Shown: positions 1-11,600 of the stretch, one piece after another
Layout: every line of letters starts with the position of its first letter
Position numbering within the stretch: position 1 is the first letter of the stretch
Origin: Endomychus coccineus
Taxonomy: Eukaryota > Arthropoda > Insecta > Coleoptera > Endomychidae
Assembly (NCBI GenBank): GCA_958510875.1
Contig: OY294069.1
Span: 6,395,205 to 6,459,204 of the forward strand
Direction: 5' to 3'
Length of the DNA: 64,000 nt
Notes under the pieces: model-generated
What the model was told of the DNA's origin: nothing
Databases searched by the model: none
Seen by the model: the letters and a program-made list of their open reading frames with translations, nothing else
Position numbers and translations under genes: made by a program

Positions 1-1
1 C

Positions 2-304
2 ATGGTCGAAAATTATAAAAAACTGGGATGCAATATGAGCGTCAAACTTCATTTTCTGAATTCACACGTTGACTCTTTTCCCGAAAATCTTGGAGCTGTC
101 AGCGAGGAACAGGGAAAGAGGTTCCATCAAGACATAAAGGAGATGGAGAGACGTTACCAAGGAAGATGGGATGTTAGAATGATGGCTGATTACTGCTGGA
201 CCTTGAAGAGGGACTCGCTCACAAGAATCCACAAAAAGAAAACTACAAAACGCAGTTTTGAGGGTAAAAAAACGATTTTATTCAAAAAAACCAACGATGT
301 CTAA
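2..304 (+). pseudogene. C-terminal piece of a multicopy arthropod ORF
   Basis: An open frame of 100 codons runs in from the left edge and stops at 302-304. It contains the phrases LHFLNSHVD, FPENLG, GKRFHQDI and MADYCWTL. I recognise this block as one that recurs in very many uncharacterised predicted proteins of arthropods, usually as the last 100 or so residues and usually in repeat-rich DNA, which suggests a mobile or retro-derived origin; I know of no assigned function. A basic lysine-rich tail precedes the stop, and an AATAAA lies downstream near 377. The true start is outside the window or lost. It could instead be the final exon of a real host gene; nothing else in the window supports that. 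Confidence 0.45.
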
Positions 305-733
305 AGTAGATTATACTGCATTGTTTTTTCAATGAACAACTCAATTTTGCAGTGTAATTTTCTATTAAATACAGTTTCAATAAATATTTTCTCAATTTTT
401 TTGGCGGTTTCTATGAAAACCTGACGTGTTGGAAAAAAACTAAGCACAGATTCGTGATCAGCACACCCCATTTACTATAGGACACCTATTAAACTTAAAC
501 TTTTTCATGAAAAAAAAATGTAGGCCTGTGTAATTAATGGATTATTCTGACATTGTACACATATACATTCATATGCCTTATTATAAAGCGGCTCTTGGGT
601 ATATTTCTTATATTTGCGATTTCGATTGGCCGGAAAACATAGATAGTCGCGACCGGGGCATTTGAAAAAGTCACTAGAGCAATTTCAAAATAATTTTCTC
701 TTCGCTAAATAGTGGGGCGATATGAACGCTTTT

Positions 734-945
734 CTTCTGGGTCACCAGAAGGTGACTAAAGAGAAGAGATTGCTTTAGAACCTGGTGGTGGAAGGCGTAG
801 TAAAATAACCAGAAAGGAGTGGTTCCAGAGCTCTTTCCTTCTGGGTTACCAAAAGGTATCTGGAGAGGGAAGTACTGCCTCAATGCTCTAGAACCTGGTG
901 GTAGAAGGTCTGGTAAAATAATCGGGAAGGAATGGTTTCAGGTAA
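734..945. repeat. Two-copy tandem repeat, ~104-bp unit
   Basis: CTTCTGGGT at 734 recurs at 838, followed in both copies by an ACCxxAAGGT block, an AGAACCTGGTGGT block and a GGT(A)AAATAA block, ending in GGTT(C/T)CAG. The copies are clearly diverged. Confidence 0.6.
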
Positions 946-1385
946 ATTGGGTAAGCAATTGGATAGTCATCACAGCATGAGAATGCAAGTAGCCCATCAT
1001 ATGGTAAGAGGAAGGGTCTCTATACATCGGTTTTCACAAATCTACCATTGTATAGTTCATCCAAAGACGGAAATTAAAGAGAATATGCCCTCCAACCTTC
1101 CAAAAAGTTGGATATCTCATATAAATCCTCGATTGTAACTGACCTGGAACAAACAGCTGACAAAAATCAAGAACAAGGCCGTGACGACACTCATGCAAAC
1201 CAGACCAGCACATAAAAAGACATAAAGGCTAAATCCGAAGCCCATGATAACCTACGCATCTTTGGTACGGTGGACAAATATAACACAGAAAATTAAGTTA
1301 TCGGGGTCTTATTTTGGAGACAGATATCTGATGGCTGATGTAGCAGCCAGAATGCGCTCATCAGCCTTATATATTGGCCCGAAAC

Positions 1386-1955
1386 TTGTTCTCGCGTGCA
1401 TTTATAATGCGGCCTTTTTCTCAACAACCAATCTACAATTAGGGGAAAACCCTGAATTGTTCAACCAATAATTTTACTTATAGTGATCCTGCTTTCAATT
1501 TTGTATCAATGATATTTCTAGTAAATTTGGGAGAATGATTGAACCAATAAGCAGTAAGATAGTTGATAATTCTTTCCCTCTCTTGATGCTTCTAATTCAG
1601 AATGTTTTCGGTGGATATTTCTAAGCCTATCTGTTCTTTTCTAAATATTACTAACTGATTCCTTCTTTACTAATTAATTCAACTATAATCAAGACTATAT
1701 TTAATTACAATTTTGATGACTATGTACTAAGCTACGTCCCCGATTCACGTGTGATACACTTTGATCAATTGTGTAACTCATAAAAAAAGACGTTTGAAAC
1801 TTCCACAGTGTTTCTGGAATAACTCGCTGGTTAACATTAACATTTAACATAGCTTAGCCTTCGTTTTCCATTCTATATTGGTTATTCAACTTGACAGGTT
1901 TATGATTTCCTTTAGACAAGAAACTTGTGAGAACTTATTGAAACCATCTTAACCA
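1386..1955 (+). repeat. Dispersed repeat, copy 1 (pair of 21808-22317)
   Basis: This stretch aligns in the same orientation with 21808-22317: shared blocks include ACCAATCTACAATTAGGGG, TAATTCAGAATGTTTT, AATATTACTAACTGATTC, GTGATACAC and GGTTTATGATTTCCTTTAGA. Both end in GAAACCATCT followed by ACCATG. It has no coding capacity; it is probably a non-autonomous interspersed element or an old segmental copy. Confidence 0.75.
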
Positions 1956-3141
1956 TGGATGTTACTTTGCTCTTAGATACTTTAGTTTTACATAAAATTT
2001 GAATTTTCTGAAAATGATTTTGTTTTGAATATTGGAAATGAACTGTATTAAACCCTTATTACAGTTTATTACGTTATTGGATATTTCTTGAAGCCATAAA
2101 ACGTGATCCTTTCAAGGCTATGACCCTATATGATATCGAAAGTACTTTTCAATTAAGATGTTTTTCTCCAAATACATTAATTACGTTCATTTATCAACTG
2201 TAGTATGGAGAGAGAGACCTAAAAATAAAAGTGTGGTGTTCACATAAATAACATTCCGATAAACGGTTTTGTTGCTTTGATTACTTATTCATAAAACTCA
2301 ATTTCAGTTTGTTATTCATAGACACGACGTGGTTTCAGAGAATGTAGGGAAATTCAAATCAAATCTGTTCCAGCTTTCCATGACACTCATATTGAAAAGT
2401 TTTCCTTCGAATTTGCCAGCAATTCGTTGAGATACATTTGAAATTCTAATTTCAACACTAAATCTATTCGACTGTCTACGAGTTGATACCACAAAATCTA
2501 GTTTAGTTTAACGCTATTCATAGCGCAATGAATTGCTCAAATAGAGCTCTGCTCTGTTTGTTCGTTCAAACATTTGTGAGTCAATATTGTATAGCAAATT
2601 AGCAGAATTCGATACAATACTGCCACGACATAAGTAATTTCGAATGAACTTTCAAATTTATTTTTAAACATAAATAAGATATAATTCAATTGAATTAATG
2701 GAGCCTTTATTATAATTATTAATAATTAGATGGGGGGGGGGGTAAACCCTTGTCACGTGTCACGTGTAACCTAGTTGAATGGTTCCCACCAACGAGTATT
2801 CACCATGCCACCAAAGGGGGCAGTTCTTCCACTACATTCACTCTGTTTATCGCATGAGCCGATCAATAGCGTGGGCCGCAGGTTGTCTAAGCTTCAGGTA
2901 CAGTAGATCGGAATCACCGTAATGTAAAAACCAACACCTTAAGAACCGAAAGTATCAAAAACGCAAGCCGCAGTCTCTCTAGTTGCGCGAGCTTGATTTT
3001 TCAGCATTATTTCCCTATGCAATTGGCCAGACATTTTGTGCATGTAACAGTGCGTGAAACTAAGCGAATAGTGTCCAGTATTTCGACGCACCGCTCCGCT
3101 CAATAACTCGAAAATGGCTTAAGGTACGACATTAAATTTTC

Positions 3142-3830
3142 ATGACAGTAAATTTCGGGCATCATATCTGGTGTGTGTCAAAATTTCAAGTGGATTGCAT
3201 TTGTCATTTGAAAGCTACACGAGAACATATCTTTTGCAATATATCCAGATTCAAGAAACGACCTCGTTCGTTACGCTCATTCCATCTAAATATAAGTATG
3301 AAAAAGTTCTTAAGTAGAATAGAAATTCAGATAATATTTGCAATGGAACAATTTCATCGTATTCATTACAAAGTCCCAAAACCATTAGGAAGGTCAATGT
3401 TTAGTGCTTCGAAGCTAGCAAACTTTTTGATGACTCCTGGAAAGTCGATATTCCCTTCTAACTCGTTCTCAATCAAAAGCATTGTTAATGAACTTGAGAA
3501 CAACTTTGAGTCAAGAACACAACTACCCAACGAGTTTGACGGCTCAGCCGATGAATTACAATCCTTTTTGGATGCTTTGAACTTGTTCCAAACGAACTCC
3601 GACAGTCACCAGCAAAATGCAGTCGCATATATTAAAACCAGACTTTCAGGATTTCATTTCGGATAACGTTCCTCTCGCAAATATCATTGCAAATCTAGGA
3701 AATGGCATTCAAGTGGAAAGCTCCTTTCTTTAAGGCAGCATAGTAAAGAGGCTTCTACGTACGCTTCGGAATTGGAAGTTCTTGTACAAAGCTTGAAAAG
3801 GATTTACACCTACAAGCCAACGGGTCGTTA
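3142..3830 (+). pseudogene. Ty3/gypsy-type Gag fragment
   Basis: The reading frame ending at 3666 contains LPNEFDGSADELQSFLDAL and, twenty-odd residues later, AYIKTRLSG. The pattern (a P-x-FDG segment, a short helix, then a K(T/S)RLxG helix) is that of the Gag capsid N-terminal region of Ty3/gypsy-like retrotransposons. After a break the reading resumes near 3738 with SKEASTYASELEVLVQSLKR, the next expected Gag helix, so the gene is frameshifted. No protease, RT or LTR was found nearby, so this is an isolated remnant. The upstream part of the frame (3142-3430) is not recognisable. Confidence 0.5.
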
Positions 3831-3979
3831 AGTAGATTATGAGTATTTTTGTGCTTAGGCATTCATTGATTATTCTGAAAGATCTAATTTCAAACGTTTC
3901 TCCTCAGAATGCAACATGTCGAAATCTGAGTAGGTACATAATTTCTCACTGAATAATTTGGATAGTTTGAGTCTGGTTT

Positions 3980-4130
3980 TTGATTATCACGAGTACATTA
4001 TATATTCTAATTTGCCCATACTGTAATAACTTTTATATGGGTAGAACTTGTCATAATCTTGAACTTAGAGACCGAGAACATATTCGTTCTTCTTTCGCTT
4101 TCCCTAATCATCTGCCATATATCAGTTTAA
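3980..4130 (+). pseudogene. Penelope-like element, GIY-YIG endonuclease scrap
   Basis: The frame reads ICPYCNNFYMGRTCHNLELR and then DREHIRSS. The (Y/F)-x-G-R-T ... R ... EH pattern is the core of the GIY-YIG nuclease found at the C terminus of Penelope-like retroelements (YIGQT ... R ... EH). Only about 40 residues are recognisable, and the rest of the frame to 4318 is unrelated. The identification rests on this short motif and on other Penelope pieces in the window. Confidence 0.45.
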
Positions 4131-4794
4131 GTATTGAATCTGGGTGTATGACATCGCTTCGTGTTCTTGCGTGTATTAGCCGTTCCTATGGACATTCTCC
4201 ACTATTAGTATTACTTTTTGATTGGCTCAATTTGATCGAATTTGTTATTTATCGGTTTGTTGTAATTGTTCAAGCTCTCTATTTCATTGAATATTTTGAA
4301 TGGATTTTCAACAATTAATGACCAACTCAATCACTCGTTGTTAATTGGATTATGAAGGTATAAATGTCATGTGTGCTGATTGGAATACATTTGAATGTGC
4401 GAGCATGTAGATAATTATTATTTGATGTAATGCCACGTAATGCTTTCTAGTTCCAATTGTGTCATTTTGAAAATGATACAATTTGATAGAACAGTCAATA
4501 AAATAAGCGAAGTGTATCATGACAAACACAACGAAAGGATCTGTTATAGATATAACAGATACAATTTGGGAAGCTTTCAAATTAGAAAATCATAAAATTT
4601 CTATCTCTTCAGCGAGTATTCAATTCATTCGAAATCAAAACGCGGAAATTAGAGTGTAACTATCTATTGGCATCCTTATACATCAATTGCGTTCCCATTT
4701 TCTTGATGGAAATGAATCTGGAAAATAATCACATGATTTTCAGATGAAGCACAAGGAAATGTATATAAATTTGCAGCTGTCTAAAATTCGATGA

Positions 4795-4948
4795 GGTTAG
4801 GTTAGGTTAGGTTAGGTTAGGCTAGATCAGGTTAGGTTAGGTTAGGTTAGGTTAGGTTAGGTTAGGTTAGGTTAGGTTAGGTTAGGTTAGGTTAGGTTAG
4901 GTTAGGTTAGGTTAGGTTAGGTTAGGTTAGGTTAGGTTAGGTTAGGTT
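4795..4948 (+). repeat. Interstitial (TTAGG)n tract
   Basis: About thirty tandem TTAGG units, almost perfect apart from one variant block (GCTAGATCAGG) near 4820. TTAGG is the canonical insect telomere repeat. The tract abuts the truncated 5' end of a LINE at about 4949, and a further short TTAGG-like tract follows the LINE's A-rich tail, so the LINE sits between telomere-type repeats. The locus itself is not a chromosome end. Confidence 0.95.
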
Positions 4949-5014
4949 AAAGACATTGTCAACAGACTCATCAAGCAAGGAAGATTTCCGGACCGGTGGA
5001 AAAAGGCACGTCTG

Positions 5015-6583
5015 GTGATGGTGGAAAAACCAAAAAAGAATATTACGGATAAACCCAGTTACAGGCCAATCTCGGTATTGAATTCCATGGCCAAATTAAT
5101 AGAGCTTCTGTTAGAAAATAGGATAAGCATAGAGTTGGAAGAAAAAGGGGGTTTATCCGCAATGCAATTTGGATTCAGAAAAGGAAGATCTACTTTGGAT
5201 GCTCTGGAAGTCGTGAGGAACACAGTTGATGAGGTAAATGCAGTGTCATGGAGTCATCGCCGAGCCTGTCTCATGCTGACATTTGACGTTAAAAACGCGT
5301 TTAATACTGCAGACTGGAAAATCATTGTGGAAGTCATGCAGGCAGGGAGAATTAGTAAGTATCTGATAAGGATGGTTAAGGATTACCTCAATAATAGGAT
5401 GCTGATAGTAGGACAGAAGACAATGAAATTAACTTGTGGAGTTCCACAGGGATCCATTTTGGGACCACTTCTGTGGAACATTTTCTACAACCAAGTCCTT
5501 GAACTGGAAGTGCCCCCGGGTGTCGTACTTATTTCGTATGCCGACGACCTGGCAGGGCTGATAAGAGGGAAGGATGAAGAATCAATACAGAGTAGAGCAC
5601 AAGAGACGGCAGATTGTGTAGGAGAATGGATGAAACGACGTAAACTAGAAATTGCGCCTCAAAAAGTAGAGACAGTCCTTATATGTAATAAAAGAAGTAT
5701 TGGCGAGATAAGAATGAAGATAGGGAGCACAGAAATTGTGAATCAGAAGTCCTTGAAATACCTAGGAGTACACATTGACGAAGGTTACAGGATGACGGTA
5801 CACGTCACTCAAATCGTAGCTAAAGCTGGTAGGATGGCGACCAATTTGGGAAGACTCATGCCCAACACAGGTGGACCCAGAGCAAACAAAAGAGCTTTAT
5901 TGAACACTGTGATGAACTCGATAGTTTTGTACGCATCACCAATTTGGGACAAAGCGTGTAAATATAAGAAATACAGGAATATTCTACTCTCTGTACAGAG
6001 AAGAATGACTTTAAGAGTGTGCTCAGCATACAGAACCACCTCCGCAGAAGCAGTCCAAGTCATAGGCGGAATTATACCTATAGACCTTCTAATTGAAGAA
6101 AGAAATATGGTATATGAAAGGGATAAGGAAAGTAAAGTAGAGTCTAGAGAATTGACCCTACAGAAGTGGCAAGAAAGATGGAATATGTTACAAGATAAAG
6201 CAAGATGGACAAAAAGGTTAATTCCCGATGTCAAGAGATGGTATTCAAGAAAACACGGAACCATAAGCTACCACCTAACCCAAGGACTTACTGGACACGG
6301 GTGCTTCAAGCAATACCTTTTCCGGATTGGCAAGGCACAGTCAGACGAATGCTGGTTTTGTCCTGAAACGGATAGCCCAGAACATACATTTTTCAGATGT
6401 GTGAGATGGGCCAACGAGAGAGGAAAAATAAATGAACTGCTTGCAGTGGTATTGCAACCTGAAAACTTCCTGGATATCGCTATGAGGGGAGAGAGAGAAT
6501 GGAAATATATATCTGATTTCATGGTAGGAATTATGATTGACAAGGAAGAATATGAAAAAGAACAAGAAACGGCAGATGAGTAG
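5015..6583 (+). CDS. Reverse transcriptase, C-terminal part of R1-type ORF2
   Basis: An uninterrupted frame, really open from about 4949 (…RFPDRWKKARLVMVEKP) to the TAG at 6581. It shows the RT series: RPISVLNSMAKLIE, FGFRKGRSTLDAL, the first catalytic Asp in TFDVKNAF, CGVPQGSILGPLLWN, and the catalytic box SYADDLAGLI. The thumb follows (LKYLGVHID), then a C-terminal knuckle C-x2-C-x7-H-x4-C (CWFC ... EHTFFRC). This order and the VKNAFN and PLLWN wording are those of the R1 clade. The protein would copy the element's own RNA at a nicked target. The copy looks young, since 1.6 kb of frame is intact, but it lacks the endonuclease and ORF1 and is therefore presumably dead. The start shown is only where an open frame could begin; the natural start is missing. 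Confidence 0.8.
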   Translation: MMVEKPKKNITDKPSYRPISVLNSMAKLIELLLENRISIELEEKGGLSAMQFGFRKGRSTLDALEVVRNTVDEVNAVSWSHRRACLMLTFDVKNAFNTADWKIIVEVMQAGRISKYLIRMVKDYLNNRMLIVGQKTMKLTCGVPQGSILGPLLWNIFYNQVLELEVPPGVVLISYADDLAGLIRGKDEESIQSRAQETADCVGEWMKRRKLEIAPQKVETVLICNKRSIGEIRMKIGSTEIVNQKSLKYLGVHIDEGYRMTVHVTQIVAKAGRMATNLGRLMPNTGGPRANKRALLNTVMNSIVLYASPIWDKACKYKKYRNILLSVQRRMTLRVCSAYRTTSAEAVQVIGGIIPIDLLIEERNMVYERDKESKVESRELTLQKWQERWNMLQDKARWTKRLIPDVKRWYSRKHGTISYHLTQGLTGHGCFKQYLFRIGKAQSDECWFCPETDSPEHTFFRCVRWANERGKINELLAVVLQPENFLDIAMRGEREWKYISDFMVGIMIDKEEYEKEQETADE

Positions 6584-6818
6584 GTAATTATAGCAAAATT
6601 GAATATCCCCAATGCAGCGAAGTAATGCTACGGTGGTTCCACTGCATTGGATACAGGATAGCGAATCGAGGGCTTTTAGCAGGTATTACTATCGCATTGC
6701 ACGAGTGACCTAACTGGGTCATTGCACACTCTGCGAAGGGAGAGTCCTGCACTATCTAACATGATTGAACCAAGTGTTATTTGTCCTTAAAGGATTTTCC
6801 CTCGCTTGGAAAAAAAGG
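6584..6818 (+). other. 3' UTR of the R1-like element
   Basis: Non-coding sequence between the RT stop and the A-rich tail. It contains no second frame. Confidence 0.55.
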
Positions 6819-6852
6819 GTAGGTTAGGTTAGGTTAAGTTGGGTTAGGTTAG
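6819..6852 (+). repeat. Short degenerate TTAGG tract after the LINE
   Basis: Reads GGTAGGTTAGGTTAGGTTAA then GTTGGGTTAGGTTAG, seven or so TTAGG-like units directly after the A-rich tail of the LINE. Confidence 0.85.
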
Positions 6853-8513
6853 ATAATTATGGAATTTTGCGAAAATGCGAACATTCTAGAAGGTTCTTGT
6901 AACTGATGGAACTTGTTCAATTAGATCTTAGAAGGTTATGGATACCAACTTAGGGTCTATTAATCATGATAAATGTGATTTTACAGTTCATTCATTTAAG
7001 GGTTGACCTAAATTCAGGGTTTCGGAATGCTGTTACATGTTCCCTCAGCGTCTGAGGTAAAAACTAATGGTAGAATCGAATTTCTCATTTATGAGAGTGT
7101 ATTATGACGGCGGAATCGATGAGATCGATCAAATTCACTATTTTTCCATACAAATAACTCATTATTACTAGATACATGCGAAGTGCTATTTATAACAGAA
7201 TCTTTCACCTTTTTGTATCGTTCTGGACACGATTTGAATTCCCTCTGGTCCTCAGAATGCATTTAGGAGAAATTTACTGTTACATAAATTGCTATCACGA
7301 TCTTTTACAAAATCCATCGAAGTTTCGATTTCCAAACAATAAGAAAACTTTTGTGACAAGAATATTTCTCGGAAAATTTCATTCTAAATGACTGACAAGT
7401 ACCACCAGTAGAAGGTCGTTTCCAAAAACCTAGCAGCAATGTGCTTATCGTGGTTGAAATTTATCAACGCCAACTTTAAAGAGGACAATCAAATTGTTGA
7501 AACCTTTGAATCACCTTGTGAAAAAGACATTTTTCAGCCCTTACTATAAGTTACAAAACAAGAGGAATATAAAGTGAAAGCTTAGGGAAGCTACATTTCC
7601 TCTTAGAGAATAGTGGAGAGGTCATAGTTTATTGAAGTCTAGAGCTCGAATAAGTTCCATTCACGTAGAAGTTCTAGGTAACGAAATTTAATGATCAGTT
7701 TTATAAGATAATGTACGGACCCATTCAATCTGAAACGTTTATTGACTCAAAACAACATGTTTACGTAGGAAGTTGCTGATTAATCAATTTTACTTAGCCA
7801 ATGCGACTAAACCGAAAAAAAAACGGATGTCAAGCAGTCAACGTTTGATCTATAATGTAAGCTTGATAACTCATTTCAGCATTGCAGTAAACTATGTAAT
7901 TACTGTCAAGTAAAAAGTAACCGAAACCGAGATATCTCTTCCTTTTTATATACTGTAAATTTCAAATTATTCTTCATACTTTAATATTATTTGCTTGTAA
8001 CCGTCCGTACCGGTTATGTGGAATTTTTAATTTCAATTTCATCCGCCGTGGCAGTGAACCCTGGGGTCGGAAACTGATGAGCTGTGTAGCTTCGTAACTT
8101 GCGAAACATCTGTAGGTAAATTGCTTCGGAAACGTGATAAGTAAACATGATCGTAAGGTACGTTATTCGCAAAATTGTTTTCGTCATTTTGAATGTGTTA
8201 CTTGTGGGTGGTTATAGAATTGGAAGGAAATAAATTCTGAGTGTTGCGAAACTATGGTATATTTTCTTTAACTTTCTCGGTGTTATTGGAACCTATAGGA
8301 AATATAATTATTTATTTATTTGTTAACGGGACAAATCCTTTCACAGTATATCAAATTCTGTAAAATATAGTGTATCGTAAAAAGAATAAATAGAACATGA
8401 TTTTTTAGTTGATACTTCCCTCATACTACGTATAGTGAGGGACATATAAAGCTTTGATACCAAACACACTAAACAGAATCGGTGCGACTCTAATTCGTTT
8501 ATTTTCATTGCAG
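6853..8513. other. Non-coding, presumed TrissinR intron
   Basis: I see no coding exon, RNA gene or recognisable element here. The TM1-TM2 exon of the receptor that should precede 8514 was not found. Confidence 0.4.
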
Positions 8514-8673
8514 TTGGATGTTGGGAGACTTCCTGTGCAAAATGTACCTATTCATCCAGTCACTTAGCAGCACAGCCAGTATCTTCATACTAGTCGTAAT
8601 TTGTACGGAGAGATACTTCGCCATTATATATCCCATAACGTGTAAACAAATCCTTACACCGAAACGGCTGAAG
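8514..8673 (+). CDS. TrissinR: TrissinR exon: TM3 and ICL2
   Basis: Acceptor TTTTCATTGCAG ends at 8513; donor GTAAGT begins at 8674. The 53 full codons begin WMLGDFLCKMY and end LTPKRLK. The ERY motif is at TERYFAII. It enters with one base that completes a codon and leaves in phase 0. Confidence 0.9.
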
Positions 8674-11600
8674 GTAAGTTACCAACTGCTAGTTTTCAAC
8701 TTAAATAGATGTCGTAGTTTAGAAGTTATAGCTGAGTTCTACACCTGCAGCGTTGCGGTTCGTCTAACAGCTGGTAGTAATAGAATAATATTTCTACAAT
8801 AAACGAGGTCTGTAAAGTATTCGTACTAAAACCTCATAAGGCGTTTCCGCAATGTTTTTCAGACCCTCTTCCGAATTCGTTCAAACCTCAATTGAGATGG
8901 AAAATTTTCGTTATTACAATATGGGAAATAGTCAACTGGTGCTAGGTCGGAGTAGTAACAAGGCAGGGGAACAATATTCATGTTTTTCACCCAAAATTTC
9001 AAGGAAAAGGGTGATGATAGAGGAGCAGTCATGCTTTTTCCTTGACACGATACGGCTTAAAGACTGCTCATACTGAGCGGTGCAAAAGCCTTCAACACCA
9101 ATTTCGATTCAGGGAACTGGTGCTAGGTCTTGAGAGTAACGACGCTTGGGAAGGAGTCAAACATCAATAGCACAAAAACTAAATAATAAAGTGACAAACC
9201 GAATGTACCTGTCAGCTAGTTTATGCTGATTACAAAGCTACCAACCGCACGTTCCTAGAACAGTTTGCAAATGCAATATACTGTTGTGATATGACAGTCA
9301 GGGAAAGGAACTTCAGGAGAGTTGTATTTTTTTATAAACACACCTGGGAAGAGTATTATATGTCAAAATGAAGACGAAGAAATGAAGAATAATAATCTAA
9401 AGTCAGATTTTAAATCTATCAAAAAGTGAAGCCTCAGATAAAGGAAGAATCATATTTTAAGAAACGCTCATTATCAAGAAAATATAGGTTTTTAGCGTGA
9501 CAGTTCCTTGGCGTAGGAATTTATAATTGGATAAGAAAATTACGTTTTGACGTCATCAAGAACATACTATAAATAGCATTCACGGTATATATTCAAAGTT
9601 GCCATCTTCACATTTACATCTCGAGCGCAATCCACGTCATTCAATAACAACATCGAACCTAAAAAGTAATTAAAGAATAGAGGGAGAATGACCTCTAAGG
9701 TAAATACAAGTATGCGTGGGAATTCATAACAAAGTAGCCTATATAAAGAGATTAAAATAGCACCGTGTTAATAATCAAGTTAATTATTAAATAATACATA
9801 TTTGAATATAATTAGTGAAATTCTAATTCTGTATAATATGGGACATTGATCCTCATGGTGAAATGTAACCAGGAATTTCATCATCATTTACAATTACCAT
9901 AGTGGTTATAGGAAGTAACGTACCAGGATAAGAAAGGATATCAAACACATGAATTACCTAAAGATAGTTTTAAATTCAATGAAGTTATTTCATTGTGAAG
10001 TGAAGTTGATAGACAGAGTGTAATGATTAGTAATATTCATAAATGTCATAACGAAGAACCTTTTCTTTTTTTAAAGTACCTCATTAATGATAGAAAACCA
10101 ACCTACCGCCTTACTCTGGCGGGATATCATAACTTTCCGACGCTTGTTTAATAGAGTTCCCAGAGGTCTTATTAATGGCTCCCTCTATATCCAAGAAGGT
10201 TCCAATGTAGGACCTTCTATTAAATATATAATTCATAATAATTGACTTGTCTAAGCGTAGAGTTAGTTTACAAAACGATTGGCACCCAACGTGGGACAAT
10301 CAAAGTGAACTGAATGTCGAAAACCTACAATATCTAGCTAAAAAATTTATAATAATACAAACAATGAAATTCGGTTTCTTCTTGATCAAACCTCGTAGAT
10401 CGTTTTACAGCATCTACATCGGAACTAATTTGTCACAGCATTCCACATACGCAGTGACCTGTCCAAAGTCATTACGTTTTCCTAATTTGCAGGATTATCT
10501 CAATTTGTACAATTCATTGTGGAAGTGTTGTTTGAAAGACGATTATTTATATTATTAAACGCTTACTAGATGAAACTAGATCGCAGTGAGCCTTGCAACT
10601 TCTATGAATCAATCAACATTTTATTGTACCACCGTTACTCGGTTATGTTCCATTAGATCGAATCATGTTGTAATGGTAATACGACTTTGTTTTTCTTATT
10701 GATATAAAGATATAGAATATTTCACCCGAGGGGACGATTCCCGTTCCTTGGGAGTTTATGTTCAATATCACAATACTCCCACAATGGAATGATTCATTTT
10801 GACGACTCGAATCTATTTTTATGTAAGAATAACTGATAAAGTAATATGACAAGTTCGGCTCTTTAAATGTCTTGCTTTATCATTAAGTGGAAGTGCACGT
10901 TATGAGTTTGTTGAGAAAACGAAAATTGGACCTTTCAAAATTCGATTTAAGAAATTGTTTTTTATCGTAACTCTCTGACCGCTGCAGGGGTTTGATCAAA
11001 TTTAGTTCAAGTACTCCTAAAATAGATATCTTTTATTTGACACTAGATATAATTTTCAAATTGTCCAGAGGCGTAGCTGCAGGGAGTTGCTTCTCTCTGA
11101 TTCCCCTATTTTCTACACATATATATATACATACTTTGCAAAATTTGGCTATTAGTCGTTCAATTTGGATAAAAGATGTACTTTCAAAAGGCACCGTTTA
11201 CAAAATATTTGAGTTTTTGATCTCATTACCAAAAAGGCTATAGTGCCAGACGAAATTCCTCCTGTTCTTCTCAAGGAATGAGCCTCACAATTTACACCAG
11301 TTCTTTGGAGGTTGTTTACCGTTTTATACAGACTTGGTGTGTTTCCTTCGAGCTGGAAGACAACCATTTTGGAAAAAAGGATAACTATAGACCCATTGCA
11401 CTACTATATGCGATCTCTAAAGTAATCAACATTGCGCAAATCCAATATGTAGAGAGTTCCATGATTTGCAATATGTATTTCGTCAGCAGAGATGAACGAG
11501 GAATCTACTTGCCTCTGTGACACATATAAGGCACACAATTATGTAAAAATATGTGAAATCTCTAGCTGTAGCATTGGATATCTCCAAAGTATTTGACCGA

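Larger units (their letters stand above)
305..3141. other. Non-coding stretch with low-level repeats
   Basis: No convincing coding exon. It holds a two-copy tandem repeat (734-945), the first copy of a dispersed repeat (1386-1955), a run of ten G at about 2733, and two overlapping CACGTG palindromes at about 2753-2768. The short frames here have no recognisable protein content. Confidence 0.5.
4949..6818 (+). mobile_element. 5'-truncated R1-clade non-LTR retrotransposon
   Basis: Sequence from the end of the TTAGG tract to an A-rich tail (GGAAAAAAAGGG, about 6809-6820). It carries the 3' half of an ORF2, a 235-bp 3' UTR and no ORF1 or endonuclease. Truncation within the RT domain is typical of aborted target-primed reverse transcription. 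TTAGG repeats flank both ends, as in the R1-clade telomere-specific TRAS and SART families. Confidence 0.75.

Noticed and set aside
4795..4948. Chromosome end (true telomere)
   Set aside because: Unique and gene-bearing sequence continues on both sides; the tract is interstitial and tied to a LINE.
5809..6612. - strand open frames opposite the R1-like RT
   Set aside because: Shadows of the RT gene on the other strand, no independent motif.
11101..11140. ATATAT tract as a promoter TATA box
   Set aside because: Common in AT-rich introns; no gene start follows.
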